Below are positions 47,507 through 59,925 of a stretch of DNA of 64,000 nt, one piece after another. The notes under the pieces are model-generated. The model searched no databases. It was not told the DNA's origin and saw nothing but the letters and a program-made list of their open reading frames with translations. Source of the stretch: Ulota crispa (lineage: Eukaryota > Streptophyta > Bryopsida > Orthotrichales > Orthotrichaceae); the NCBI GenBank assembly GCA_963920765.1, contig OY987247.1, positions 14,666,471 to 14,730,470 on the forward strand. The letters run 5' to 3'. Every line of letters starts with the position of its first letter. Within the stretch, counting starts at the first letter, position 1. Position numbers and translations under genes: made by a program.

Positions 47507-50500
47507 TCACATTTTACTCAGTACTGAGAGGCCCATAGCAATCCCCAGAAAAGTGGCAATGGCGATACCAAAAATGCCAACGAGAATGGAAGGAACCAGC
47601 AAAGTTCTCCACCCCTTGGCCGTGGCCATACCTCCGGCGGTTGTAGGGCCACCCACGTTGGCATTTGACGCCAGCAGAATTTCACGCATCTCAAACTTGA
47701 AGAGCCTCCCCACTCCAATCACAATCCCCAAATGTACCGTAATTTGTGCCAAACTGAAGAAGAACAACGCCGGTGCTGTCTGGATCACGTTGCGCACACT
47801 TCCATTGGCCCCCACCGTGGCAAAAAATATCTGCACACACCATTACATTTCAGAGCTTGTCAAAGTCCAAACATGCTACATGGACGACGCTATTTTGTGA
47901 GCGTAAAACAGTGAGCCAAGATTCTGTGAGCAGAAACCAATTCTAAACTCAAAATCAATGAAAAAACTAAAAAAATAACAAGCGATGGAAGTTTAAAATA
48001 CACAATTATAGGGCCCTATGTACACAATAACAGGTAAAATTTAGTATTCTAACAAAAAAAATCCAAGCTCACAGCTCACGGATCCCTGCTCACGGTATAA
48101 CATTCCCCACAGATCCCTGCTCACGGTATGACATTCCCCACAGACCTCACGGTATGACATTCCCCACAGACCTCACGGTATAACATTCCCCTTGGCTAGA
48201 CACCATCCTTCCAAAGCCACCTTTCAATTCCACGAAGCCCCTTTCCCACGGGTTGAAAAAGTCACCCATTTATTGGTTCTACATCAAAGTGGAGACCTGG
48301 CCTTGCATTCACAAAAGCTACAACATCTACAATAATTGTGGATAAGTTGCTTAAAAAAGGTGAGCCAGTGCTACTACTACTATGCTGTTAGCTTTTGTGG
48401 ATGTACTATGAAAGAGACTGAGCTTCTTTTACCAAAGCTGCTGCTTGTTACGCAAGTGTCATCCAAACACACGACCAGTTGGACATAAGATATAATATGC
48501 TTGTGAGATACAATACTCATGGTGCAAGGATATCTAGGCTCATGCTTGGAACTCAACTACTTCAAGCTTCAACAATTCACAACGTATCCAAATGACACAT
48601 ATTCAAAGGTTTAAGGTGTGGCAATGGCAATGGTGTTGGAATCCTCTCATAAATGGAGACTAGACGAGACTCACCAAATTCATTATAACAATGGAAACCA
48701 ATCAAAAGGTTTAAAGTGAGTTCCCAACATTCATCTCCTGTTCAAAATAAACAGCAAAAGTGTAATTACCTGCATGAGAATGCTCGCTAGACCTTCTCCA
48801 GAGGGAGCAAGAGAGCCAATCCAGGACGGGAACAGGGTAGCCAAGACGACTACGATGGCAGTTATGCACGTAATGCTTCCTCCTTGAAAGCCCAAGTACT
48901 TTGCCAGAGACACCCCAGTTGCACAGATGGTGGCAGACAAAGCCAGTGCTATGGAGCCCTCCAGGACTTGTATTTTGCCCCTCCCTTCCACGGGTTCCTC
49001 GTCCGCCCCTACATCACGACGCCAAGGATTACAAAAGTGCCAGTTACCCGGTGGCCTGAGCATTGTACTAACAACTTCCAATATCATCATCAAAGTGGAG
49101 GGATATGCATAAAATTATTCGGTACTACATGTTCTTGCAAAAAGCTGCAAGCACCTCCGGTCCAACTGCTAGTTCAAGGAAGAATGAGGTTATCCAAAAT
49201 GTTCCAATTCTATACCATTCTATTGCTTTAGGTCTGAGGTTTTGTACTAACACCTAAACAAGTGGCCATGTTGTCCTGCTTCATGGAAGCAAGATGTCAG
49301 AACTCCACTATAATGTATTAAATGCAGGATTTAAAAAGAACGCACACCTGGAGTTGCTGAAGAATCCGGAGGAATGGAAGAAGCCAAGGCAAAAAGGGTG
49401 GTGAAGTAGAGAGCGCAGATAAGATTGTCTGCTGCTAGACCTGCTGCTACTATGGACGGAGACGCTCCCAACGCTTCAGTCACAGCCACGTAATTCACAG
49501 CTGCAGGGCAGAAACCAATTTATTAAATATTCATTTCTGGAGATTGTGAGTGTTCGTGTAATGAGCGCTTCAATCTGCTTGGTGTAGAGTCAAAAGTTTA
49601 GACTGAATTGATTCTTCACTGGATTTTACCGGGACTTAACTCAAGGCTCAGGTTGACCATTTTGCTAGAACCAATTATTCAACCCAAATCCCACCAATAT
49701 TGTTGTATAAAATATTCATGACTTCCTTTAGTACTTTTTTCCCCTTAATAACCCAACGAAACGAAGCTGTGATTTTGCGTCGAAGTGGGACTTGCACAGA
49801 TAAGACGTGGGACGTAGTGTGAAGCGTCCCTTACTGAGGAGTCCCCTGTCTAAAACATCTACTACAAATCCCACATCAAAATCTCGTAACGGCAATCAAG
49901 TATCACCACCTCTAACGCTCTGCAGAACAATTAAAATCTCCACATTAGCATCCAGCTATTCCAAACTAACGAATCCGCCCAACTCTTTTGCTTATTTAAA
50001 AGCAACAGAAAAGAGGGCAAACCACCTTCTAATTCACTCGTAAATCACATCAATCTCGTTGAGAAATCATATCCCTGGACTCAACGGAAATGATAGGACA
50101 AAATGGACATTTCATTAAAGATTGATTGTTTCAGAAACGTTTAGACATAAAAAAAAAATCCTTTCCATGATTTTATAAGGAGTCTTCTTATGATAATAGT
50201 GACCCTCTCCATGGTAAAACGCGGAGTCCTCCAAACAATGACGGAAGATCTTCATGATGAAAATTGTTTTTCTGATGCTTTCCGGAATCAAGTTCGTAAA
50301 TAAATCCAATTTTACGGGAAAACCAGTTGTAGGCTAGTGTGTGTATGTGCTCCAAAGCAAAGCAAAGTAAAAGAAAAGAATCTGACCTCCTCCAATGTGA
50401 CGACTCATTAATGCAGCAGCAATTTTCCAGCCATCAGGGCCCAAGGATTTCAATGGCACCACCACCATTGCTGCCAGAGTGCCAAGAATAGTAGCCACTG

Positions 50501-52670
50501 CCAATTCATGGAATTATCACCACTTGGTTACCGACTGCCTGCAACACAAACAAAGACGCCACATGGGACACTCAAACACAACAACCAACCAACCAACCAA
50601 CCAAACAAACTGCAACAATGTCATAGTGAGGAAATATTTGTCCAACTTGGCAAGGCAAGGAGGGTAGAACAATACCTGATCCAATGCAAAAGACACTGAG
50701 GAGACGGCCGGTGGAAGCCAAGACTCGTCGCATGTCAGCTGCAAAGAGCAGAAGTGGAACTGCTAAGGGGAGAAGAAATCTGTTCACAATGGTATACGTC
50801 GGTGAATCTGCTGCAATGACGCCCAGATTGCTTGCTGCCAACCCCACCAATGTACTTACCAGTGCCCCACTGAGCGCACTTCCCCATTGCGTCTTTTCTG
50901 ACCTTCACATCCACCACAAATACCGTACATTACCATCGGTTCTGGACATAATTATTCCTTCCAGATGCCACGTCGAATTAAATGACACTCCCAGCCATTC
51001 ACTGATAGGCACGTAGAGGTAACATACAGAGAATGGCAAGGCAGTGAGTGACTCACACCTGCTACACCATTTACAAAACTTCGACTTTTCAAAGCTCAAG
51101 GACACATAAGCTTTCAGAGTATACAGAAAGTTCACCAAATCAGCACTTGGTCATAGGACTCATAAAAATGTTTGAATTAAATCTAGTTGTTTTCCAGGTG
51201 CTACGGGGGGTATACAGTGTTGAAACCTCGGACAAATTTTACCTCTTTAGACATGCTTAAACCTTCCAGTTCCCAGAATGGATATGGAGGGCTCTTTACA
51301 CACAATTTGCTTAAGGTAAGTAGCTCAAATTGCGTCCCCTCTCAAATAAAGGGGCCCATAGGTAGCTCAGGAATGGATATGAGGTGGTTATTGAATGGAC
51401 CCTCCTTAGTCATAAAAGAAAAGATATATTCTATTGCAAGAGCAATCACATTCCTTGATTTTCACCTCATCTCTTTATAAGTTGCAAGAGAACTGTTTAT
51501 GGGAGACTTACAATCACAAACAGGTGCCTACTATATAAACTTCGAAAATTCATCAACAACTCAATAATGCTTCAAAAAATATGCAAAAAATTGTGTTACA
51601 TTTGATATCCATTTTTCTTTCTCTGAAAATCAGACAAAAAAATTCTTTGTCTAAAATGCCCATGAAAAAGGCAGATCAGCTCTTAAAAGTGTCGCTTTTT
51701 GAACTACCTACCTTATTTCTTGTCAGGGAATGGAGATGCCTCCATAAGCACGAACAAGGACTATGCACTCACTTTCTTTCACAAAATGGTTGAGATTTAG
51801 TTAACCCACGTTCATACACCCTTTTCTCACCGATAAAACACAAACTTCAATAAACACACATTTCTGGCCATATAAACGGATAAATGCACGCGGGGCGAGG
51901 ATTAGGGTTACACATCTGGTTCATGAACGTTCAAATCGTAGCGCCATTGAGGATGAGTCACGCAGGCACCAAGAGGATCGGGCCTTCGTGATCTTGCAGG
52001 CTGTGATTTGAATGTAAAAAAAAAGGAAAATTTCATGGATACCCCTGAAGTTAGTTTGCAGTAATTTCATAGATATACCCTTGCTTTTTCAGAAATATCA
52101 CAAAAAATTTAGGCATTTGTTTTGTTGTGCATGTCACTTCCTTCTCCCTTTGTGCACACACTACTTTTTGTATGTTTGTGCACATAGGGAGAAGGAAGTG
52201 ACATGCACAACAAAACAAATGCCTAAATCTTTTGTGATATTTCTGAAAAAGCAAGGGTATCTATGAAATTACTGCAAACAAACTTCAGGGGTATCCATGA
52301 AATTTTCCCAGAAAACAAACCTTGAAGAAGAAACTCACCAGAGTCCGAAAGCGCCAGCAGCAAGCAGCACAGTCCAAGTGCCCCACGTATCAGTGGCAGC
52401 TATCAGCGGAGTGGTCAAGGCGGCACAGATCTCGCTCTTCTTCGTCTTCTTCTTCGTCTTCACTTCCGTCTCCCTCCTCCGGTACCCCGAGAGTGGGCTT
52501 CCACGTCTCCAGGAATCGCCAAGCCAAGGAGAACCCAGCTGCAGAGAAGGCGCAACTCGTGGATTCGCTATTGCTAAAGAATGTGGGGTGGCATTTCGAG
52601 GCATGGCATTGCAACGAGGAACATGGTTGTGGAGAGGCTTCCGATGGAAGAGCGATGCCGTAGCAGACAT
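47507..52670 (-). CDS. DUF819 family integral membrane protein, probably plastid-targeted
   Basis: Six exons, complement of 52339-52670, 50676-50902, 50387-50497, 49348-49500, 48770-49008, 47507-47830. All introns are GT-AG and phases join to 461 codons plus TGA. The start (CACC ATG TCT at 52670) gives an N-terminus rich in Arg, Ser and Ala and poor in acids, like a transit peptide. The membrane domain starts at about residue 88 (PLIAATDTWGTWTVLLAAGA). Family text follows: SEKTQWGSALSGALVSTLVG, LPLAVPLLLFAADMRR, AALMSRHIGGAVNYVAVTEA, and the C-terminal SNANVGGPTTAGGMA. DUF819 proteins are multi-pass membrane proteins of bacteria and plants; their transport role is unproven. Intron 1 holds a family F MITE, intron 5 a tandem repeat. 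The gene looks intact. Confidence 0.92.
48075..48191. repeat. Tandem repeat in DUF819 intron 5
   Basis: CTCACGGTATRACATTCCCC occurs four times (starting near 48090, 48121, 48147 and 48173) with spacings of 31, 26 and 26 bp. The longer first unit includes GATCCCTG. Confidence 0.85.
52025..52309. mobile_element. Family F MITE in DUF819 intron 1
   Basis: 285-bp near-perfect hairpin from GGAAAATTTCATGGATACCC to the reversed equivalent ending ATGAAATTTTCCC. The inner arms CACTTCCTTCTCCCTTTGTG and CATAGGGAGAAGGAAGTGAC pair around a short loop. It lies 30 bp inside the 5' splice site of intron 1. The 9-bp duplication is not clear in the A-rich flank. Confidence 0.82.
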
Positions 52671-53030
52671 GGTGTTGGATCTGAGCAGAAGGAAAAGGCT
52701 GAATCAGTCGATCTAACGATCAGAGAAAGAGATGAGCCTTATCTCTCTGGACGTTGGCTGGCGATTGAATACGAAATTCGAAACCTCGGAATGGCAGAGA
52801 TCGACTCGACGACGGGAGCAACAAAGCAGCGGAAGTATTGTGGTGTATCAGAGCATGCCTGCAAGTGGCATGCATTATGGAGTGCCGCTGTTCTTATTTA
52901 GAGCATCTTCAACGTATACACGGAACCGGAATGTAATCTCGGAACACGGTGGCCAACGTCCGGGAAGAACCGGCGGCTAGTTCAAAACTAGCCGGTTGTG
53001 TTTGCAATTTATAAATATTAGGGGTAAGGT
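52671..53030 (-). promoter_or_regulatory. Upstream region of the DUF819 gene
   Basis: About 360 bp of CG-richer, transposon-free sequence directly upstream of the start codon, presumably 5' UTR and core promoter. A palindrome GGCTAGTTCAAAACTAGCC lies at about 52975. ORFs running through it on the + strand (52297-52716, 52581-52901) are shadows of the gene or composition effects. No TATA box is identified with confidence. Confidence 0.4.
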
Positions 53031-53036
53031 AGAGCC

Positions 53037-53428
53037 GCTCCTACCCAGTCATTTAAGTTCCTACAGAACAGCACATTAGAGCAAAAATGCGGCGCAAATT
53101 TTTCTATAGTGGCTTCATACAAAATTTTGCGACACAACTTTTTTCAAAATTTTTCAAGCAAAATTGAGTTTTATACAAATTTTTGAAAGTGCATAAAGTG
53201 TTCAAAACCCATACCCAATCACTAAGACTCTCATGATCCCGATCATAACCAAAACACTTTTGGCTCACTACTTCCTATCTTCTTTTGAGACACAGGTCAT
53301 GACCTCATATGTCTTGATCTTAAAAAGGGAAAAATTTCACATTCCAAGGCCTAGAAATAGGCCAGTTGGACCCAAAACACCCTAGTGGTTGGGAATAGAA
53401 CCCCGGTTGGGAATGGGAGTCTCTACCT
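53037..53428. mobile_element. Family G MITE with TA duplication
   Basis: 392 bp, AGGTAGAGCCGCTCCTACCC to GGGAATGGGAGTCTCTACCT, flanked by TA (53035-53036 and 53429-53430). Same end layout as 22997-23145 and 62497-62822. Confidence 0.72.
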
Positions 53429-53539
53429 TAGTCACGACACTTTCTTGAGCGAGTATGAAGAATGAGAATGCAGACATGCCACATTGCTGGAGGCTGTCAG
53501 AGCTTGCAGTTGGCTTAACATGCTAAACTTCTCAGAGCT

Positions 53540-53855
53540 CCATTATTCTCCTCTAAAGGTGAAGAATGGAGTGGAGAATGAGTTAGCGTGTGAACTTCTT
53601 ACCATGGTTTGCTCATTTACCTTGCTTGTGAGTTGCTTTTCACCCTAACTCTTTTTGCTCCCCCAATCACTGGCCGTACTACCTCTCTCTAAGTAAACCA
53701 TTCTCCATTCTCCACTCTCCATCACACACAAATGGGTTGTCATAGCATTTTCACAAAGAACAAACTCCTATTGGCTCCTACTTTCACTTAGCTAATTCTC
53801 AATCTCCATTCTCTTCTCATTCTCCTAGAAGCCGTGACTACCCGTATTGTTAGAT
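53540..53855. repeat. Dispersed repeat H, copy 2
   Basis: Shares CCATTCTCCATTCT, GGCTCCTACTTTCACTTAG and CCGTGACTACCCGTATTG text with the block at 121-345. Confidence 0.4.
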
Positions 53856-54853
53856 AAACTAGTTAAAAGTCTTTCAAACTTTATTTACATCAAAGTAGTT
53901 CTTTAATAAATCGGTTCATTATGGGAATTGAAAGAAACCAACTTGTCAAACTCAAACATTTCCCAGACAGTGACAATGGATATCCATGTTTTTTTTTTGG
54001 CAAAATGAAGCTAGTTTTTAGTAGTTTTGGCAAATTTAAACTAGTTGGCGGGTTGGTCCCTTTATTATTTATACAATGGAATGTGGACAGCAAAGAGTCG
54101 CCAATTTGAAAAAAATGCCCTAGTGGGTGTTGTGCTTTTTTTGCTACATGGAAGTTTGAAGGCCTGATTTATGTGACTATCATAACATTCAGTAGCACTG
54201 AGCAGGCCTGCCCTCCCTCCAACTGAAGAGTGTGGAATATTCCACACCCATCAGTAGCTATGAGGACACTTGGTTGAATTTGTCAAAGAGTTTATGCAGA
54301 GAGACTCAGTTTAGTGCACATACGTCAATGTGGGGGCCGGCCATATCAAAAAAACGCTTTTTTGGAACATCCCAAGGAATCTTGGGCACTTGCTTGTTCT
54401 TTTATAAGCCCATAAATTATCTTAAAAAGATCTATTTTTATCATTCAAAAATGAATCAAGCTTCATGTCATTTTCTAAAAAGCATTTACTTATTTGTAAA
54501 AGATAAAGCTTATTGTATGTCACTTTATGAAGTGCATACCCCCAAAAAGCAATGAAAGTTCATGGTTTTTGCAAAGCAAAAAAGTAGCCAAAGCAAGGCA
54601 ACTCAAGAACTTTACCAAAATAGTCTCTATGTAGGTCTAGGAAGTTGTATACATTGGCTCCAATTTCTGAATTGGATATAGTATATCAAATTTATACAAA
54701 TTGGGTGAATTGTGCTCAAAACAAGAAATACATATTCCAGATTTTTAATCATGAGAACTCAAAAGTCAAGACATACAACTACTAATCTTAGAGTATGATC
54801 CTAGAAAAGTAGGAGAGAATAGTAGAGTAGTGAGAAGCATAAGTTGCCAAACT

Positions 54854-54982
54854 CTCCAAGAGGAATTGGGCCTCACCTGTGCCCATCCCAAAAACAAAAC
54901 AAGTCAATGTTGAGTTAGTGAGGATACACCAAGTGTCTTCAACCCAATACGTGTATTATTGCTTTTGCAAGGAGAAAATATT
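54854..54982. repeat. Direct repeat, copy 1 (partner at 57251)
   Basis: CTCCAAGAGGAATTGGGCCT then CACCTGTGCCCATCCCAAA, followed by ACACCAAGTGTC and GCAAGGAGA. The same order occurs at 57251-57377 in the same orientation. Confidence 0.7.
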
Positions 54983-55956
54983 ACCAAGCAAGACAACTGC
55001 CATTTCTACACAGAAAATTTAAACAAAAGTCAATAGAACATGTGTAGCGTTTGTCTGAGAGGAGCTCATGGTGACTAGTCTGTTTCCCCTACGGGGGCTT
55101 TTTCATGGTGACTAGTCTGTGCTCACAAAACTTTGAGCTTGTAGCAGGGACTACATACCCACAGCAAGTATCAGTGCGTGTACTTGGACTACTCTAGTAA
55201 GTACAAGTCTAGAGTCCAAAGTCTATTGAAAAAAGAAATAGTGAACATGAGAGCAGATCAGTGAGCGTTTTGTGTAGCTCGGAAGCCACTTGTAGTGCAC
55301 AGAATATCAAGCAACATGCAGCCACAGGAAGAGCAAGGGCTGGTGTATTGAAAGGCGGGTAAATTTTTTTTTGAAACAGAGCTAGGGCTGACAGTAGCCG
55401 TAACTACTTACTGCCCTTAATTTGAGTTTTAATTCAAGGGAACACACAAAGACTTAGTGATTCACTTAACTGTATCCTTGGGTGCCAGTACCAAATCAAG
55501 TATTTTGTTCCAATCAAATCATGTCGATTAGGTATAAAGATTTGGCTAGATGCCTTATGTAAAACCTTGGTCAAAAAGCAAGGGGGCATTTACCTTTGGT
55601 AAGAATAAAACCAACCATATAATAATGGAAAAGTGTTTTGATTCTAAAAGTATATGCATTTTTAAGTAGAGCAACAAGTCTAATCTTCATGAAATTAGAG
55701 TATAATAAGTTGCATAACCAACTATATGCTATAAGCTCATATAGTCATATTAGCTAGTCAAAGAGGCAATTCTACTATAGGTTAGATTAGACTAAACCAA
55801 TGAATAGTGCCACTATGTGGCATGTATATAGAAATATCATAAAAAGGCACCGGGGAACTTCAAGCCTTGGATAGTTAGGACTTAGATCCAAAAGGAACTA
55901 TCACATATATCCCAAAGAAGTGTTATTTAAGCTAGGAGAAATTATTGTACGCATAT

Positions 55957-56208
55957 GTATATAGTAGACAAGGGTCTAGTATACTTTCAAAAGCTCAAGT
56001 TTTTTTTTTAAAACCCATTTTTTTATAAACACTAGCTCATCTTAGCACATGGACCAAGGAGGCTAGTATGTACTGCTTATACGTATATAGTAGACAAGGG
56101 TCTAGTATACTTTCAAAAGCTCAAGTTTTTTTTTTAAAACCCATTTTTTTATAAACACTAGCTCATCTTAGCACATGGACCAAGGAGGCTAGTATGTACT
56201 GCTTATAC
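55957..56208. repeat. Perfect 126-bp tandem duplication
   Basis: Two units (55957-56082 and 56083-56208), each starting GTATATAGTAGACAAGGG and ending GTACTGCTTATAC. I see no difference between them, including the homopolymer runs, so the duplication is recent or an assembly artefact. Confidence 0.92.
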
Positions 56209-57250
56209 GTAGTGAATCCCTTACTAAAGCAAGGTATAAGAACCTTTTGTATTTATATTAAGGAACCATAGAACCACTATATTTAGAAGGTGGCTCAAGA
56301 GTAATCAATTAGAGAAATTTGGCGTGCTGCTAGTCATATTGGCGTTTCTCTTTGCCAGACTTAATTCTATAATAAAAATTTATTTTAAAGAAAATATGTA
56401 TCACTACTTGTGTAATGCTTGTATCCTAGATACGTCTTGCAAGGAGTCATGAGACTTAACCTTGAATAGAAATTTAGAAAAAAATAAAAAATAAAAAAAA
56501 TAAAATGCGTTTTCGGTACATCCCAAGCAAAGCTGGGCGCTTATCTGAACTTTTGAGAAGCTCAATACCACCATTTCAGAGTTAGTATTATGTCCTGTAG
56601 AAAGCAGAGACATTTTTAGGGTATATTTTGCTTTTTCTATAGTAGGTCATGTCGGTATCCTATAGCAGAGATCGAAATATGAAAGTAGAGCTCTTCTTAG
56701 TTGCAGAGTCTTTATATTCCAGTCTAATAAACCAAAAGTTTTTTGGTTGTCAGTGAGAGCATCGATCGTGAGCAATTGAGAGTATCTACAGGTGTATTAT
56801 TCGGTCGTTACATAGCCCAGTGCAGTACATCAGCATCAAAGAGCCCATGTGTATCATGCAGAATCTCAACAGGCTATGGGCCGGTGTATGAGAGAGCAAG
56901 AGTCACTTTTGAAAAAATTCCTTTTTTGAAAAAAGTAAATCATTCAGTGAGAGGCTGTGGTGTTTTACTAGAACTGAGCTAGTACATGAATATTCGTGTT
57001 TTACTAGTATTGTACTAGTCCATGCATATCATCAGTAATGCTATGTAGCTGCTTAAAGTACGGGGTTCATCCCGTAAGAGTACATAGCAGACTATAGTAA
57101 GATAAAATAAGAACATAATGCTCAATGTAAAGCCTTTCCATTCGGTACTTTAGTCCTATGATCAAGAAAATAGCATCAACTAAAAAGCAGAGTTTTGAGG
57201 AGATAAGCGGTTTTAGAAGTAGTAAGTAGTGTGCTTGGGATTATCATAGT

Positions 57251-57377
57251 CTCCAAGAGGGCTTGGGCCTCACTTGTGCCCATCCCAAACAACTTAACAA
57301 ACCAATATTAGTTGAGAGAAGTTGCACCAAGTGTCAACAGACCAAGCCATGTGTTATAGTTTTCACAAGGAGAGAAA
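57251..57377. repeat. Direct repeat, copy 2 (partner at 54854)
   Basis: CTCCAAGAGGGCTTGGGCCT then CACTTGTGCCCATCCCAAA, GCACCAAGTGTC and CACAAGGAGAG. Spacing to copy 1 is about 2.4 kb. Confidence 0.7.
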
Positions 57378-57851
57378 AACAGCAAAAAAAGCATCACAAA
57401 TACTTCAAAAGAACATAACCCCTTGAGAGATAAAACCTGTGTGGAACTTGATGGAAAAGTAGCCATGCTGTGATCAGCAAACATCCGGTCATACTAGTGC
57501 TACTAATTCTGAGCTCCGTAAGTAGCCCGTAAGCTACAGTCCTCAGGCAGGGTCGCGACGTCTGAGTTGGGTCAATGGTGGCAGGCCTCAAGCCGTGTAT
57601 AGCGAGGTTTGTGTATAGCAGAGCTTTATAGTATGTGGGACAGCTCTTGTCCAACGCTAAGTGCGCTTTCAGAGTAAGCAAAACGTGAATTGGGAAAGAC
57701 AATAGGAAGGTGACCCGTCTAATTAAGTGTCTGACTACCTTAATCACGAGGATGAGTAGCCTAGCCTGTGATTAATGTGTATATGGGCTATATAAGGAAA
57801 TAGCATATTAGAATCCAAAGTACACTAATAGTGAGTCCGTAGTATTTTTTG

Positions 57852-57853
<2 letters not shown>

Positions 57854-57915
<62 letters not shown>
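57854..57915. repeat. (TA)n microsatellite
   Basis: About 30 TA units with one interruption (TACATA). Confidence 0.95.
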
Positions 57916-58702
57916 GCGCTTGAATATAAGAATTCAATGCTACTAGACTTGAGACACGTGTTTTAGAATTCTATCATCCAGGTTGCTCTGTTTGTTTATC
58001 ACAAATTTTTTCATGAGAAGGCTGGAATCATTGTCTGTTACTTTAGAATGAAGCAAAAGTGCATATCATTGTTTTATATTGTTTTATAATCCTTTCTCAT
58101 CCCAAATGGAACCGTTGTTGAGACTTTTTTTGAAATAACCTTATATAATACTCATGTAGTTATATATATCAACACATAAGAGTGTATTTGTGGTCTAGAA
58201 GTCTTATAATGAGCTTCGATGTTGTTATGGTGTCATAACCATATAACTAAGCTTTTATGTTGCTAGTACTAGCATAAGAGGAGTATCTCAAAAATACATA
58301 TTGCAACTAGTGTAGACATGACATGATGAGACTTAAGCTAATCCAACACGTGTTTGTCAAGAACTTTTGCAACTCCACTATGTGAGTGTTTCCAAAGAAA
58401 GAGCTTTTAAGAAAGCTTGTTCATAAAGTTGCTATTTGTGTTCTTGTAACTATCTTTGTAAGAAACCTATTTTGAGAATTAGCCCTTGCATAATTGAATC
58501 TTAAAAAATATAAAAAATAAAAAATAAAAAATAAAAAAGTAATTTTTTTTTTGTCATCATGAAGTTTGTGGATGCCTGAAGAGAGGGAAAGGCAGCCTCT
58601 CTTCAAGCTATTGAACGTTATGACTGGTGCAATGCAAAAAAGGTAAGTTGGGGGACAAAAGGGCAGTTTTGTTCTTCACTATTGGAAGAGCTACAAAGGT
58701 TT
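57916..58702. other. AT-rich DNA, nothing recognised
   Basis: No ORF above 61 codons. An (AAAAAT)n-like run lies at 58503-58537. Confidence 0.35.
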
Positions 58703-58706
58703 TTAA

Positions 58707-58997
58707 GAGCATTTTCAATGTTGCCTTGGTTTGATACAGTTCAAAACATGGATGTTAAGTGTTTTGACCCCTCAAAATACTCTTATAGCACTCCATCTTG
58801 ATGTGCCAAGCAATGCCCCTTCAAAACATAATTCATCCTCATTTTAGTGAGTTTATCCTATATTCCCCATGGTGAATGACCAAATGATTATTTTTGAGGT
58901 GAAGTGCAAGGTTGGAGAACAAGGGTTTTGAGGGCTTTTCAAAAATAGATGTAATCTTTTGAAGTGTCAAGTTTGAAGTGCAATGCTAGAGATGCTC
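58707..58997. mobile_element. Small MITE with GAGCAT ends
   Basis: GAGCATTTTCAATGTTGC to GCAATGCTAGAGATGCTC, between TTAA tetranucleotides (58703-58706 and 58998-59001). The GAGCAT start resembles family N (35372-36533), whose flank is TAA, so the duplication may be TA or TTAA. Confidence 0.5.
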
Positions 58998-59001
58998 TTA
59001 A

Positions 59002-59925
59002 CACATAATAATGAGATTTCTTTAACAAGAATGGGAATAGAATTGTTAAAGTTTTAAGGATTTTTTTGGTGAGCTTTTCTTCTATTTTGATTTTCTATAA
59101 AGACTTGGTGTGAAGAAGCTCAAAGTCTTATTAAGATAATTTTTCATGATACGTATGAAAAATATGAGAAATTGTTCTTTGCAACATTGGTAAAGAACTC
59201 TGACAATAGCAACAAATCAACACCCAAGCATTACAAGGGATTTGGACCCAAGAATGGGCCTCTTCCCTAAAACCATGAGAACTTTGGGCCCATTCCCCCA
59301 AAACATGGAAACACTTCCACATGGCAGATTGACCTGGTCGAAGCTTGACCATGTTGGATGATACAAATTAAAAAGTTTAAAAAAAAATTACTCTTTTCTG
59401 ACAACCAGCAGGGGCTGGTTCTCAACATTGGGAACAACCAAACTTGCAACCCCTTGGAGGGCTCAAATTCTTTCTAATGCAACAAAAGGTAGTCAAGTAC
59501 AATGTGTAGGGAGATTTTGAGCTTTTTCGGTTAAAAGCATACATTTCTCAATTTCATCCAATTTTTTCAGTGAATGCAACGATTATTCACCATATACCTA
59601 AACTATAATTAGAAATTTTCCAAAATTTTAGTTGGTTTTTAGCCAATTTATTTAAATTTAATTTGATTTTTTGCACATTTCATTCTGCTAACTTTCTATT
59701 GTTTTTCGGCTCTCCCCGTTCATTGGTCAAGTAAACCAAACAGAAGCTTGGTATGAGCACTTGGTTTGCAATTAATGTGCCCCTTCTTCCATGTACAATC
59801 ATTTAAAGCTTTATTGTTGCTTTAGGATGAATGGAAGTTGTTTTTAAAAATTGTACATTCGATGTGCCACTTTGATTCTTAAGTTGTTCAACATGTGATG
59901 CTTTGGAGAGGTTGGAGTTTTCACT
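59002..59925. other. No gene recognised
   Basis: Short ORFs only (60-73 codons, - strand, 59131-59449), without family resemblance. Confidence 0.3.

Larger units (their letters stand above)
53860..57250. other. Mixed repeats, no gene recognised
   Basis: Largest ORF is 107 codons (54232-54555, +), with no family resemblance. The text AACATCCCAAGGAATCTTGG (54367) resembles ACATCCCAAGCAAAGCTGGG (56518), a weak dispersed repeat. CATGGTGACTAGTCTGT is duplicated at 55067 and 55104 around CCCCTACGGGGGC. The stretch 56640-57240 is balanced in composition but open in no long frame. It may hold remnants of retroelements too decayed to name. Confidence 0.35.

Noticed and set aside
47469-47900. 143-codon ORF (+)
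   Set aside because: Antisense shadow of the last DUF819 exon.
52297-52716. 139-codon ORF (+)
   Set aside because: Antisense to the first DUF819 exon.
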